NCBI GenBank assembly: GCA_018340375.1
Contig: JAFFJZ010000012.1
Coordinates: 5,084,001-5,148,000 of the forward strand
Direction: 5' to 3'
Length of the DNA: 64,000 nt
From: Gonatopus flavifemur
Lineage: Eukaryota; Arthropoda; Insecta; Hymenoptera; Dryinidae
The notes under the pieces: generated by a model
Database searches by the model: none
What the model was told of the DNA's origin: nothing
The model's input: the letters and a program-made list of their open reading frames with translations, nothing else
Translations under genes and position numbers: made by a program
Shown: one piece after another, positions 10,421 to 22,044 of the stretch
Position numbering within the stretch: the first letter of the stretch is position 1
Layout of the letters: every line of letters begins with the position of its first letter

Positions 10421-11135
10421 TGCAGTAAGCAGACCTACTCTAACAATCATATTGGAAATCAATTTCGAGTGTACGTGTAAGTGTGATATGGAATTAAAAT
10501 TTCCAAAATTTACAATTTTTAAGAACTTCAATTGAGTCGGACAGAGAATAAAAAATTTCAAAAGTGTGAGTTTTTTTCATTTTCAAGGAATATTGTTTCT
10601 CAAAATCACTTTTTTTTTATTTATAGTTCTATGATTCTGATGGACAAATCGGTTTCTTCCTTTAAATCGCCTACCTCTATATCACACATTTTGAACATCA
10701 TAAAATAGTAATGTTTTGGGTTTCATCAAATTTCCTATTATTCTGAAGAGACGAAGGGTGGGGGGGGGCAAATTCCATCTTTGTACCCCCACGAGAATGC
10801 TCTAGATCCATGCCTGGAATAGTGTAAGCATCATCGGAACAAAAAGGGTTAGAAGTGCATAGAATTTTATATGAGGCCACGAATACATTACGAATGTACA
10901 GTATCTTGGGCAATATGCGCTCTCCGAGCAGCGTGTCAGGATAGCTTAGAGGTTAAGTAGGTAGGTCTTGTAGGTAAGGTAGGTAAGGTAAGTGAGTGCG
11001 ATGATTGTTCGAACCCCTTGCAGGTAGGAATAAAATTCCCAAGTCATGTGCGGAAATAGAGATACAGATGTTGAAGATTCCACGGAATCTCCCGAATGTT
11101 TGAATGAGTTCGGAATAATTTTTTCTTATTGTTGT
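10421..11135. other. no feature recognised
   Basis: No convincing gene. The stretch includes a G tract at 10758-10768 and a short (GTAGGTAAG)n-like tandem at 10955-10995. Nothing else is supported. Confidence 0.4.
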
Positions 11136-11740
11136 TCCCTGTGGGAAAATTCAAAAGAAAAAACAATTCTGGAAGAAATCGGATTGGAATGGATGGATTT
11201 TTTTCCAGCAGAATCATGCAGAAACGGATAGAAACCCTGGTGAAAATAAAGCGTGCATTTGGAGCGTCGCATAGGAGTGTTATTACCGTCACATGAGAGT
11301 GTATTGAGAGTCAATTGGCGCAGTTGAGCGTGAATCGAGCATGAAGAAAAGCGTTCATGCACGCTGTACTCACGCTTATATTGAAGTAAGCGTGCATTGA
11401 ACGTATATTGGCCAGAATCACGTTATTGGTACGCTGTTTGAACTTTATGTGCACGCCGTTTTTTCGCCAGGGAATGGAGGGAACTCATCAAGGTGATACC
11501 GTAAAGCACCAGATACAAATAGATACGATTCATATTCAGGCCCCGAATGGAATATGGATACATTCGAATACGATTGCTACGGGGCCCAATAACCCACTAT
11601 CCATATTGTGGATCAAAATTGATGAAACTTTTATGCGTCATGCGGATGACACTGTATCCCGAAAAAAATGGATCAGAAATAGAATTCAAACGGATGCATG
11701 TCAAAATCTATCTATTTCTATCCGATTTTTCCAACAGGGA
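11136..11740. mobile_element. nested inverted-repeat elements with CCCTG-type ends
   Basis: The outer ends read TCCCTGTGGGAAAATTC on the left and GATTTTTCCAACAGGGA on the right, inverted copies. Inside both outer flanks are GGATTGGAATGGAT / ATCCGATTT words. A second pair of inverted ends lies within: CCCTGGTGAAAATAAAGCG at 11235 and CGCCGTTTTTTCGCCAGGG ending at 11472. That inner element is filled with GCGTGCA, AGCGTG and CACGCT words. It looks like one CCCTG-ended element inside another, each with its own word. Confidence 0.55.
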
Positions 11741-11889
11741 CGCTCATATGCAACCAGATATGAATTATTTTTTCTCGGGTAGGGTTGATGCGATGAAGAA
11801 CGAAATGAGTAAGACCGTGATGTGATTTACAGATGACCCCATAATTATTTTATGAGCATGAAATGGAGCTATTTTATTCATGATAATAA

Positions 11890-12130
11890 ATATGTTCTCG
11901 AGGTTTGAATCGTTCATAGAAACAAAACGAAAATTAAGACTCACGAAATCTGATAAATCGTCGTTACACATCTTCTCGAATCAACTCTTTGCCGCTGGAA
12001 ACATCAATTGAATAATGTACTATAAGATTTTTGGGCTTCAATAGTCGAATATTATGTTATCCAATTGTCAATTAGTTTCAATCAACGATTCAAGCTTCAG
12101 CAACATCTGATGAAGCACCTCATTAAAAAT
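11890..12130 (+). repeat. dispersed repeat, copy 1 of 3
   Basis: Contains GTTTGAATCGTTC, GAAACRAAACGAAAATT, TGAATCRTCGTT-like and TTATGTTATCC blocks in the same order as 27280-27500. The stretch 31505-31705 carries the same order on the opposite strand. No protein and no clear ends. Confidence 0.55.
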
Positions 12131-12841
12131 TCTCATTCATGATTGAAGAAGGATTTCAGTCAATAAACTGCGAACCTGATTATTCTTGTCAACACAACGT
12201 TTGATGAGATCAAAATTTGACACATTCTACAAAATTTCAGTGCTTTTTGCAAATAAAGGTTTCATCGAGTCCATAAAATGGATAGATTGATCGAATTTAT
12301 GAATTCATTTAAACAAAGAAATATGTTTTGGAAATAAAATAGTATATTTTTCATCAAGGGGGGAAAGTGGGAAATTTACGACGAGTGTGAAGTTTGTCTT
12401 CCCGAGCAGTTTTTTCGAACTTCTTGATCATATTAATCATCTGATCGAATAATCCGATTGTTCCAAACAAATCACAGATCACACAGGAACTAGGAAGATC
12501 GGCTCCGCCATTGCGCGAATGCTCTGACTCCTGCTCATTACTTTTTATTCTGGAAATTATTTAAAATACAATTCATTCGATCAAAATGGAGTTCAGTGAT
12601 TCGAAGAAAGCTTTATGCGTATCAATAAGTTCTCTGAAGGATTAGAAAATCTCTTTGTACATCATATGAAATCATTTCTTAGATGTGAAAGAATATTCAT
12701 TGTTTCAAACATTTACTTATTTACAAGGAATTATTATTCCATATTCATGAAAACCTTTTATTTTGAATGCAAGAAATATTTATATGATAATATTATAGTA
12801 ATTACTTATAATGATATTTTCTTATTCTGAAACTTTTTTTA
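12131..12841. other. no feature recognised
   Basis: AT-rich sequence with no supported gene, repeat ends or RNA gene. Confidence 0.4.
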
Positions 12842-12874
12842 TTCAAATAATTCATCATCATGAAGTACTCAGTC

Positions 12875-14510
12875 TTATGACTGGTTTGATGAAATCCTCC
12901 AACCCTGTCCACTATCCGCTAACCACTTAATTTCTGCATATCTACGACAACCCTTATCTTGTATAATTTGCTTCATATAACTTAATCTAGGTCTACCTCT
13001 TCGAGTTTTACCATTCATTTTTCCTCCCAATATTGTTTTCAATAAGCTATCATGCCTTAATGTGTGCCCTATCAGATTACTTCTTCTTTTCACGACCTGT
13101 CTCAAAAGACTTCTTTTTTCATTTACCTTCTCAAGTACTTCTTCATTTTTTACTTTCTCTATCCGCTTTATTCTAAGCATCCTTCTATAACACCACATTT
13201 CAAAAGCTCCGAGTCTTCGTTGGTCCGTTTTTCCAATTGTCCAAGTTTCGCAACCATATAATGCTGTGCTCCAAACGTAACTCTTCAAGAATTTCTTCCT
13301 CGCTGCTAAGCTAATCTTCTTCGAACATAGTAACTGTTTCTTTTGATGGAAAACCTGTTTTCCTTGTGCTATTTTTGCGCTTATATCTCTTTCGCTTTTA
13401 CCGTTTTCTCTAATTATGCTTCCTAGATATTTGAATTCTTCGACTTGCTGAATTTTCTCTGCATCTATTTTGATTTTCGTTCTTCTTCATGTTTTTGCTG
13501 TTGTACAAATCATGAATTTTGTCTTGTTGTTATTTATATTCATACAATATTTGTCTAGTAATATTCTTTTCATAGTTTTGAGAGTATTTTCTAACTCAGC
13601 ACCACTCGTAGCTAATATAGCTATGTCATCCGCAAATCTCAGCATGCTCACATTTTCACCTTGAATCTGTAATTTTGATTGCACTTGCTCCTTCACTTCG
13701 TTCATCGCTTCTTCTATATACAAATTGAAAATCAGTAGCGACAGTGAGCATCCTTGTCTCACCCCTCTTCTAATTTGTGCTTCTCCTTTTTGACCCTCTA
13801 TTTCTATTATTGGGGTTTGATTCTTATATAATTCATATATTATTCTCCTATCCTTGAAATTAATTCCTACCTTTTTCAAAATCGTGAACATCTTCTCCCA
13901 ATCAACATTATCGAATGCCTTTTTTATATCTACAAAACCTATGTACACAGACTTTTTCAACTCTAGACTTTTCTCTACTACTGTTCTGAGTGCTAATATC
14001 GCTTCCCGCGTTCCCCTATTTCTCCTGAAACCGAACTGATCTTCTGCCAATCCACTCTCTATTTTATTATCTATTCTCCTGTATATAATTTTTGCCAGTA
14101 TTTTCGAGGCATGTGAAGTTAAACTAATCGTTCTGTAGTTCTCGCATTTTTCTGCTCCTTGTTTTTTCGGAATGGTGACAATTTTATTCTTCTGGGAATC
14201 TTTCGGTACTTCGCCTATTTCGTACATATCTCTGACCAATTCAAACAGTGCATAACGTGTTCTCTGACTGAAGGCTTTGATAAGGTTCGCACTTATGCCA
14301 TCTATTCCTGGCGCTTTATTATTTTTCAATTCTTTTGAAGCCTTGTCGAATTCTGATCTCAAAATTGAATCTCCCAATTCTTCTCCATCGACATCTTCCT
14401 CCCTCTCTAAAAATCCTATATTATCGCTTCTTTTATACAGATCTTCCAAATGATTGCTCAATTGTTCTATTTTTTCCTCCGTTCTCATCAATTTTCTCCC
14501 TCGAGAATTC
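12875..14510 (-). pseudogene. reverse transcriptase of RTE copy 1
   Basis: Reading minus, the frame holds KELKNNKAPGIDGISANLIK, FQKN-like QKNKIVTIPKKQ, ENYRTISLTSHASKIL, FRRNRGTREAILAL, FVDIKKAFDNVDW (palm), GVRQGCSLSLLIFNLY, LRFADDIAILA (catalytic FADD) and, after the break, LKSYVWSTALYGCETWTIG and the C-terminal IGHTLRHD block. A single in-frame TGA at 13487-13489 (ACA TGA AGA) interrupts an otherwise open frame; copy 2 has CGA there, suggesting C-to-T decay at a CpG. In automated annotations this family is often mislabelled craniofacial development protein 2. The endonuclease is missing by truncation. Confidence 0.85.
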
Positions 14511-14889
14511 TTAACCCTCAACCACACACCTGGGTCCTTTGGACCCGAGAAATTTTTCCTTTCACTTCTCATTCTGTTGCAATGCACAGCCGAGGGCTGG
14601 TATTGTAATGTGAGCAACTTCGAACCTTCCTGCTTTGAATGCTTTTTGGAAATCCGGGATCCGCCACTTAGTTTTCGAGTAGCATGTATTTGAAATTCAC
14701 CCCGGGTCCTTTGGACCCGATGTGCGTGGTTGTGTAACTTTTTTTGGCGGAAAACTGGAAAATGTTTCAAGACTGCATGGAAGATGTTCATGTATCCTTT
14801 TGAGGAAGAATATATTGTTTCGGTATGATAAGTGTATACATATGTGTGCAGCCCCCCCCCCCCCCCCGAGGGGATTGAATCATAACCCA

Positions 14890-15075
14890 TTGAACTACAC
14901 TAAAAAATATATATTTGCATCAAATACATTTATTTTTTGTCTAGCAAGTATTTAGTGGTATTGATTACCTACGCTGCACATGAGTTCAGAAAGAGTTCAT
15001 ACTGAATTCATTGGGAACTATGAAAGTTCAAAATGAGTACATTAAAGTTCTTTCAGAATTGTTGTGTAGTTTGGG
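14890..15075. mobile_element. possible small hairpin element, word GTTCA/TGAAT
   Basis: Bounded by AACTACACTAAAAAAT on the left and GTTGTGTAGTT on the right (inverted). The middle repeats AGTTCA, GAGTTCATACTGAATTC, GAACTATGAAAGTTC and GTTCTTTC. Boundaries are tentative. Confidence 0.35.
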
Positions 15076-15395
15076 CTAGCATTGAATTGAAGTAATTGAA
15101 TTCTATTCCTACAAATCCTCTGGGAAAAATATAATGTACATTCGCGCAAGGAACTGTAACATGCTACATTTCAAAAGCGCAAAATGACTCTTAGGGTACA
15201 TTCGCTTCTAACTTCACCCACACTCCATGGCATTTTTACGGTTAATTTTCGCCAGTGTAATCGTTTTCGTTACATTCCATCTACTGCAGTTCTGATAGCA
15301 ATTAATATTTTTTTGGATAAAGAACAAATCGATATTCAGTTTAAATGATTTTTTCTTGAGTGTATATGTACTCATATGCACTGAGGGTATTCATA

Positions 15396-16045
15396 ACACA
15401 GGTCTACAATGATTTTGGTACCGCTAAAACTAAAGCAGATTTTGAGTATATTCGATACCCTGACTCTGGAAATATACTTATTTTTTTAATGCTACGTGTA
15501 GTTTTCAAGAAATCGCAGGTGTAAAATAAAATGAAAATGCACGATTTTGAAACGTTTTATTCAATTATTCCACACGTTAACAACATTTTATCAAATTATT
15601 CTTCAAATTATCTCAAAATATGAGTCATTCTCTTCCAAATGCGATTAGGTTTGTTCAAATATCTTTTTTTTTCTCTGAGATACGACAGTTTGAAAATTGT
15701 GTTATTTCACCTATTCACTAAATCCATGAACACAAAAATTTCAAATTGTCGTGTCACAGTAAAAAAAAAAGATATTCGAGCAAACTCAACGGCATTCGGA
15801 AGGGGATGGATTATATTTTGAGGTGCATCTACTAGTTTCATGAGAAAAAATTACATTCTGACGTCACGTAATCTCAAATATGTCGAAAAACGGTGTTTTT
15901 CACACTTTGACGTTAAAATATCTCAAAAACCACACGTAATAATGCAATTTTGAAGCCAGATTCGGATTCAGCGCGCCAAAATACTTCGGAAAAGTATGAT
16001 ACAGTTGTTGCACCAAACAAAAAGTTCAATTTTGTAGGCCTGTGT
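15396..16045. mobile_element. 650-bp TA-flanked MITE-like element
   Basis: Inverted ends ACACAGGTCTACAATG and, reversed, ACACAGGCCTACAAAATTG are flanked by TA on both sides (15394-15395 and 16046-16047). TA duplication suggests a Tc1/mariner-superfamily or similar mobiliser. No transposase inside. Confidence 0.6.
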
Positions 16046-16353
16046 TATCAACAAAGGATAGTCTCGGAGGATAAAAGTGTTTCGAACATTATTCTTATCG
16101 GTTTCTATATTTTTTCCCTCTAATATATTCCGATGAATATCTTTAATTCACCAATTGTGGATCCTTTAAAATACCCAAAGTTCACTCTTGTAAATAATTA
16201 TGTTTTTTCCTAGCTATCATTAGGAACTATTTCTTTCCTGGAAGTTGAACTTTTTCTGATTACAAAACGGTGGTTATTTTTGTCTTCACGTCTTCGTGCG
16301 GGATAGATATGATTTTTTGAAAAAAATCGTTTTTCTTACTGTTTTTTCAGATT

Positions 16354-16403
<50 letters not shown>

Positions 16404-16475
16404 TGTTTATTTATGTTCTAGGATGAACATCCTGTGGAACAATTGAGAAAGAAGTATAAACAATAACAAAGATAT

Positions 16476-16506
<31 letters not shown>

Positions 16507-16810
16507 ATACTTATATATATAAAGCATTAAACCCACAGCCCGAAAAGCAGAAAGGAGGCAGAAAGCATGAACTTAAAAATAAAGATGAAATGAGAATGAG
16601 AGTGAGGATGAGATTACAAAGGTGTGAGAAATGAAAATACAGATATAAGATAGAGATACAATAGTTATAAATGCGCAGAATGGAGATGAAGGCAAATGAA
16701 AATACAGATATAAAATAGAGATACAATAGTTATAAATGCGCAGAATGAAGATGAAGGCAAGAAAAGCGTAAGATGAACCACGATGAACCTACTTGAAAAG
16801 GAGTATATGT

Positions 16811-19610
16811 CTATGAGTGAGAAAGGGTGGGGGTGAGCAAGAAGTCATAATACCTCTTTTTGAAGACGTTAGGGGGAGAGCTACACTTGATGTTATCTGG
16901 GATCGTGTTCCAGAGTTTACTACCTGTTATCAAAAAAGATTTTTGATATGTGGTAGTACGATGCAGTGGTATTTTAAGGAGCCCCCTATTCGATCTAGTG
17001 CAACGAATTGCATCAGAGGTACCAAAGTTAAAACGATCGTAAAGAAAAGGAGGATCCTTGAAAGCAAATAGATGATGCAAGTACGACCCCAGGAAAAATT
17101 TCCGTCGCTCAGAGAGTTTGAGCCAGCCGAGGCGCGTGAAGAAAGGAGAGATGTGGACATCTTTCCTGAGATTGAAAATAAACCGCACGCAGGCATTCAG
17201 TTTACGCTGCAGACGTATACTGTCTCCTTCGGAGAGATCAGTGAGAACTAAGCAACAATAATCAAAATAGGGTATAACTAGCGTTGAAATCAGTTTAGTT
17301 CTCATCTGTATAGAGAGTGCGTTGCCATTAAGTCGCAATTGGTAGCGTGCGCACGAGACTTTCCTGTAGACAGAAGTTACTTGCTCATTCCAATTAGGAG
17401 AAGGTGTCAGAATAATCCCAAGCGATTTAAGCGAAGAGACAAGATTTATAGGGGTGCCCTGAAGTATGATGTCCGGTAAGGAGCGAAGAGAAATATCGTT
17501 GACGTAACGTGGAGAACCAAGGATCATGCAATTGGTTTTCAAGGGGTTCAGAATTAGGTAGTTGGTGGAGCACCAGCTGGCAATTCTCTGTATATCGTCA
17601 TTCAATTTCGAGATACATTCGTCTATGAGAAAAGGTGAAGTATGCAAATAAATATAAAAGTCATCAGCGAATTTAGAGAGTTTACAATGGTGAATAATCG
17701 AATTTATGTCGGTGACATACAGTGCGAATAAGAGAGGGCCCAGGCGAGAGCCTTGGGGAACACCTGAGGTAACTGGAGTCCATTCGGAGCAACCTTTAGA
17801 GCTTCTAACTGATTGCGTGCGACCAGATAGATAGGACCAAAACCACTTCAGCACGGGGGTAGATATATTGAAAGAAGCGAGTTTTTGTATAAGCAAAGAG
17901 TGGTTAACGGTATCAAAAGCTCTTGAGAAATCAAACCCCACCAAAAGAGTGATCATGCGCTTATCAATCGCTTCACGAACATCATCAGACAATTTTAAAA
18001 GAGCAGTTTGAGTGGAGCGGTGTTTGATGAATCCACACTGATATTGGTCAAGTAGAGAATTCTTGGTCAAAAAATCACACAAGAAGTGATGGACGATCTT
18101 TTCAAGTATTTTAGATGACTCACAGAGAATGCAGATAGGGCGAAAATCACGTGGAGTTTGTGGAGATCTTGTTTTAGGTATAGGTGTAATGAGGGAGCGT
18201 TTCCACGCCATAGGAAAGAGAGATAGCATGAGAGAGGGATTGAATAAGGTCAGTAGGAATGGAAAAATGGACGGAGCGATCAGGTTAAGGAATCGACCAG
18301 GGAGCCCATCTGGAGGAATAGTATTTGAGTTAGAAAAATGATAGAAATGTAGCAGATCATAAGGAGTCAAGTGAGGGAAAAAGAAAAGGTTATCACTGTA
18401 GCCGAGACTTTGGTCGAGAATGGGCGGTGGAGGACAGGCCGGATGAAAGCCAGCAGAGAAGTGTAAACTACGCTCGTTCACACAAAATTTATCCGCGGGC
18501 GGATGATTACTATTAGATTTGATTATTCTTAGGGTACGAAGTTCTCTCCAAAGTGTGCGTGAGTCGGGAGTGCCCATCAATCTGTCGTTATGATATTGAC
18601 GCTTCGCATTCCTGAGAGAAGTAACAACGTTGTTCCTTAGTCGTGTGAAGAGTAGATGACATTCAGGATTTCTTGTGCGGAGATATGTCCTCCTCGCAGT
18701 GTTACGTTCACGGATGAGATTACGAATCTCCTGAGTTATCCAGGGAGAAGGAGGACGTCTGGGAGTGAACCTTCTGATCGGTACTTCACTATTGTATAGA
18801 TGAGTGGGATAATCATGGAAAACCCCAACACACTCATCAATATTTGTAATACCCGAGTTCCCGATGTTCAGCAAAATCGATGGTATATCAATATCTTGCC
18901 TATTGATACGCGAGTAATCACGCACAAAGACGATCTGCTGTTGACTCATGGGTAGATTGAAAGAGTATTCAATTGAGATCATGTCATGCCGAGATAGAAA
19001 AGGCATTTCCTTTTGTTCATGGTCAATCACTTTGGAGAGATCGTCCACTACACATAAGTCAAGCAAGGTAGAAGAGATGGACGTGTGATGAGTGGGGCCG
19101 TAGGGGACAATGGCCAGATTCAGACTGGAGAGTATTTTACGGAGATAAGTACTATCAGGAGATGAACGGCACAAGTTGGTGTTCCAGTCACCCATAATGA
19201 TTTTGTCGTGATAGTCAGTACTCAGTGTAGAGATCACCGTTTCCAAATTAGCAAATCCTATTTTCGGAGGTCTAAACTACACCAATGAGTACTTTGCGCA
19301 TACACGTGCTGGAAACCTGGACGAATAGATATTCGGGTTGTGGACAAGTGGCATCGTACTCAGATTTCTGTATAATTTTGTATTGGAGATTCTGTTTAAT
19401 ATAGAGACAGACCCCCCCGCCAATACGACCCACCCTATTGCAACGAAAGACCACATATCCATCCAATGAGCAGAATGAGTCATCCATGTCACTCCTAAAC
19501 CAGGTCTCAGATACCGCAATAACATCGTACTTATTCGGATTCTTAGTGCAGAAAAAATCAGAGAATTCATCAAAATGAGCCATAAGTGATTGTGCATTAA
19601 CATGACACAT
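16811..19610 (-). pseudogene. endonuclease-reverse transcriptase (ORF2) of the CR1/L2-like element
   Basis: The N-terminal piece has endonuclease motifs HVNAQSLMAH, VIAVSETWF and GGGVCLYI; the second frame continues with IIMGDWNTNL, LLDLCVVDDLS and LSRHDMISIEYS. RT motifs follow: WKRSLITPIPK, PRDFRPICIL, VGFDFSRAFDTVNH, GVPQGSRLGPLLFALYV and SKFADDFYIYL (FADD). The C-terminal part includes LVIPYFDYCCLV. The only break I see is near 19276, where a very short deletion turns the codons after LIGVV into a stop; the 811-codon frame downstream is fully open. ORF1 upstream is intact, so the copy looks young. Confidence 0.85.
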
Positions 19611-19664
19611 TTTTAACGAACGGAAAACTTCATTAGAGTGAGAGTTTGAGGGTCGGATCGGGAG

Positions 19665-20792
19665 TCACCTAAGTTGATCAAAGTCCCTGTTAGATGAGAT
19701 GACGATAACATTTGAGGTATTATCTTTTTTCACCAGAATACGTCCATTCCTCGACCAAGTATGGAGATATCCTTTAGACTTCGCAACTTTCTCAGTTTCT
19801 GCGAGAATAGAGGCTATATCAGACGGCAGATATTCATTAGGATAAAGCCTAGACTCAGGTAGAGAGGGATTAATATCAGACGCGTCGACTAATCCTGTAG
19901 AACGTTTGGCCTCAAGTATTTTCGTTCGGAGAGAAGGAGAATCAAGCTCCATAAGGATGGTACGTGGACGCGATGTAGTTTTGGTGGAGCGAAGACGAAA
20001 TGCTCTCACAATGTTAGATTGGGTGATCTGAACATTAAGATGAGCCAAGACATCCATGATACGGCTCGGAATTAATTCATCAGGAAGTTCAGGTAATCCT
20101 GAAAGAGTGAGAAGGTTCCTATTTGATTGAGAGCGCAGCGCTCGAAGTTCTTCTTGCAACTTGGTATTTTGTTGTTCCAATTCAGAGATGCGTGCTGAGT
20201 GAGATTGAGAGTTATCTTTGATGGTTATAACACGCTGGCTAAGCGATATGAGGCTGGCATCAGTCATTTTTATAGAAGAGGAATTCTGTTCCAGTGAGGT
20301 TTTTAATTCCTGGTAGTCTTTAGTGAGCGATTTTACATCCTGATTGACTGTCATAACAGCCTGTTCAAGCCCCGCAAATTTGCTGGATAAAGAGGAGACA
20401 TTGTTTTCGATGGAAGACAGTTGTTGAAGTCGAGCATGAACCTCAGTATTATTGCGTTCTTGCCGCTCAATGAAATTATCGAGTTTATCTGAGGATATTT
20501 GAATAGCTCTCATAATATCATCTATGGTAAAGGTTGTATTAGGAGTAGTACCACCACTGGTGTTGCGATCAACCATCGAAGTTGACGGACAATCAACTTC
20601 CATTGATGAGGGAGGGATATCTCCAGACTTTTTGAAGGATTCCAAGGGACCTTTGCAAAGTACAAGCTCGTTGTTGTGGTTGTACGTTTTATGTAGTTTC
20701 ACACAACCAGGATGGAAAGATTTTATGCACGGTGTACACTTAATGACATCCGTTTTCACAGATTTTCTGCAGATTGAGCAAATGTGATCCAT
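19665..20792 (-). CDS. ORF1 protein of the CR1/L2-like element (PHD finger, coiled coil)
   Basis: 375 codons from ATG at 20792. Residues 1-45 form a PHD-like zinc finger (C-x2-C at CSIC, then KCTPC, SFHPGC, and a final Cys in LCKG). Residues about 90-215 are a long heptad-rich coiled coil (LDNFIERQERNN through ELEQQNTKLQEELRAL). The remainder (LLTLSGLPELPDE, VRAFRLRSTKT, SRNGRILVKKD) resembles the C-terminal nucleic-acid-binding region seen in ORF1 proteins of this group and in baculovirus FP25-like proteins. It would coat the element RNA and may bind chromatin through the PHD finger; both roles are inferred from the family. The ORF has no break and ends 55 bp before the ORF2 start region. 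Confidence 0.85.
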   Translation of the reverse strand: MDHICSICRKSVKTDVIKCTPCIKSFHPGCVKLHKTYNHNNELVLCKGPLESFKKSGDIPPSSMEVDCPSTSMVDRNTSGGTTPNTTFTIDDIMRAIQISSDKLDNFIERQERNNTEVHARLQQLSSIENNVSSLSSKFAGLEQAVMTVNQDVKSLTKDYQELKTSLEQNSSSIKMTDASLISLSQRVITIKDNSQSHSARISELEQQNTKLQEELRALRSQSNRNLLTLSGLPELPDELIPSRIMDVLAHLNVQITQSNIVRAFRLRSTKTTSRPRTILMELDSPSLRTKILEAKRSTGLVDASDINPSLPESRLYPNEYLPSDIASILAETEKVAKSKGYLHTWSRNGRILVKKDNTSNVIVISSNRDFDQLR

Positions 20793-22044
20793 TGTGATAA
20801 TGAAAAAGAGGAAAATCTGGTACTAATATGTGTGAAAATCCAAATAAAAAACGAATAATAAAGAAAAAAAGTCGTTGTAAGAACGGTTAAGATGAGTATA
20901 TGCTACGTTGGGTGAGAGAGAGTACCATCGAGTAGTTAGAGAGACAGAGATGAGAGCAATAACGTAGAAAGAATACAACAACAGTGTGCACGTATCTATA
21001 CACTCGGTATCATAGTATATGTGTGACACACACAACGCAGTATATACGAACGAACGCTAGTACTATGAAATAATCGCGCATTATAATTATGAATGTAATG
21101 AAAGAATTATTGAGAAATGCATCACCGAATTATCTATGTAGACCGCAAATGAGGATAGAGAAAGCATGTGTCAAAAACCTCGTTGAAAAGTGATGTGATA
21201 CGAATTAGTATGCCAACAAAGATGTCGTCAAGGCTCCCGTTGGAAGGCAAGATTTATGCTGTGGAGTGTGGATGTGCTACGATGGCCAATACCTCAACGT
21301 TACCGTGATGACGTGTAGAGAAGACAGACCAATCAATGATAAGAGGCGAATGATAAGCGCCACGCGCGAAAAGCACTTGTAATACACCAGCCTTGGTCTT
21401 CCCGCTTGGCAGATGCTCCAACAACACCAGATAAATGCAAATCACAAAACATCCACCATCGGCTGCCAACGAAACAGCTACTTATCGTTAGTTGCTCAAA
21501 AAAATACCCGAGCCGATAAGGGATGCACTGAAACAAGGTCGACCCCGATAGGGCCACAAAATATGCAGTAAAACAGTAGACAAAGTAGAGCGAAGCAAGA
21601 GCGTGCAGGCTTATACTCCCAGAGAGAGAGAGAGAGTTCATTTGTCACATTTATGTTCCTTCTTTCCTACATAACTCACAGAAATCCCAAGAAAATCTTC
21701 TCTCACAATGCTGATTACTATTCTTGACATTACGACGAATCGATTGGAAAAAAAATCATCTTAAGAGGATAATATTTGAAGAAAATACAGCCAAAATAAG
21801 ATGAGCCGGGTCCAAAAGACCCGGGTGCGTGGATTAGGGATTTTTTCGAAGGTGCGTGGTTGAGGGTTAATCTTACTGCTTCTAGATTTCATTTGTCCAA
21901 AAAACCTCTCAACAATCCTATATGCCTCATCTACTTCCCCTAAATGTAATCTTACTTCTATATCCTGACATTTTTCCTCTAACCACTGTTCTCTTGCTTT
22001 CCTTGATTTTCTGATTATTTTATTCTTCCTTATTTCAAATAATT

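Larger units (their letters stand above)
16355..20820 (-). mobile_element. CR1/L2-like non-LTR retrotransposon with two ORFs
   Basis: On the minus strand it has a PHD-finger ORF1, an endonuclease-RT ORF2, a 3' untranslated region and a 3' end made of tandem ATCT units (TAGA on the plus strand, 16355-16402) preceded by AAATAAACATAT. Microsatellite-like 3' ends are usual for CR1/L2-group elements. The 5' untranslated region probably extends past 20820, perhaps as far as the AG tract near 21620, but no TSD was found. It lies wholly inside the piggyBac-like ends at 14515-21866. Confidence 0.8.
14515..21866. mobile_element. piggyBac-like ends bounding a 7.35-kb composite insertion
   Basis: The left end CCCTCAACCACACACCT and the reversed right end CCCTCAACCACGCACCT match at 16 of 17 bases, and TTAA flanks both sides. 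TTAA duplication and CCC-starting TIRs are the signature of piggyBac elements. Just inside each end is a GGGTCYWWWRGACCC palindrome. No piggyBac transposase is present, so this is a non-autonomous member. A second outward-facing end (GTGCGTGGTTGTGTAA, ending 14737) lies only 220 bp from the left end, so a smaller MITE may be nested or the end duplicated. Confidence 0.78.
12853..22033 (-). mobile_element. RTE-type retrotransposon copy 1, split by a 7.35-kb insertion
   Basis: On the minus strand the element's own DNA is 21871-22033 (5' piece) plus 12853-14510 (3' piece). An 11-bp direct repeat TTCAAATAATT at 12842-12852 and 22034-22044 brackets the whole, so everything between is one insertion locus. 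The 3' end has the same CATGA/ATG-repeat tail as the fragment at 1323 and the copy at 57772. About 1.8 kb of element remains, so it was 5'-truncated on arrival. The interrupting DNA entered at a TTAA (14511-14514, repeated at 21867-21870). Confidence 0.88.

Noticed and set aside
12875..14510. Host gene for a craniofacial development protein 2-like product
   Set aside because: The same sequence occurs three times with retrotransposon tails and target-site duplications; it is RTE reverse transcriptase or endonuclease.
13487..14890. 467-codon frame as one protein starting at 14890
   Set aside because: Its first ~125 codons are translated from the piggyBac-like insertion and flank; RTE sequence begins only at 14510.
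16355..16402. Independent TAGA microsatellite locus
   Set aside because: It sits exactly at the 3' end of the CR1/L2-like element, where such tails are expected.
21254..21641. Minus-strand frames of 71 and 102 codons as 5' exons of the CR1/L2-like element or a host gene
   Set aside because: No motif, overlapping in different frames, and no start context or homology I can recognise.
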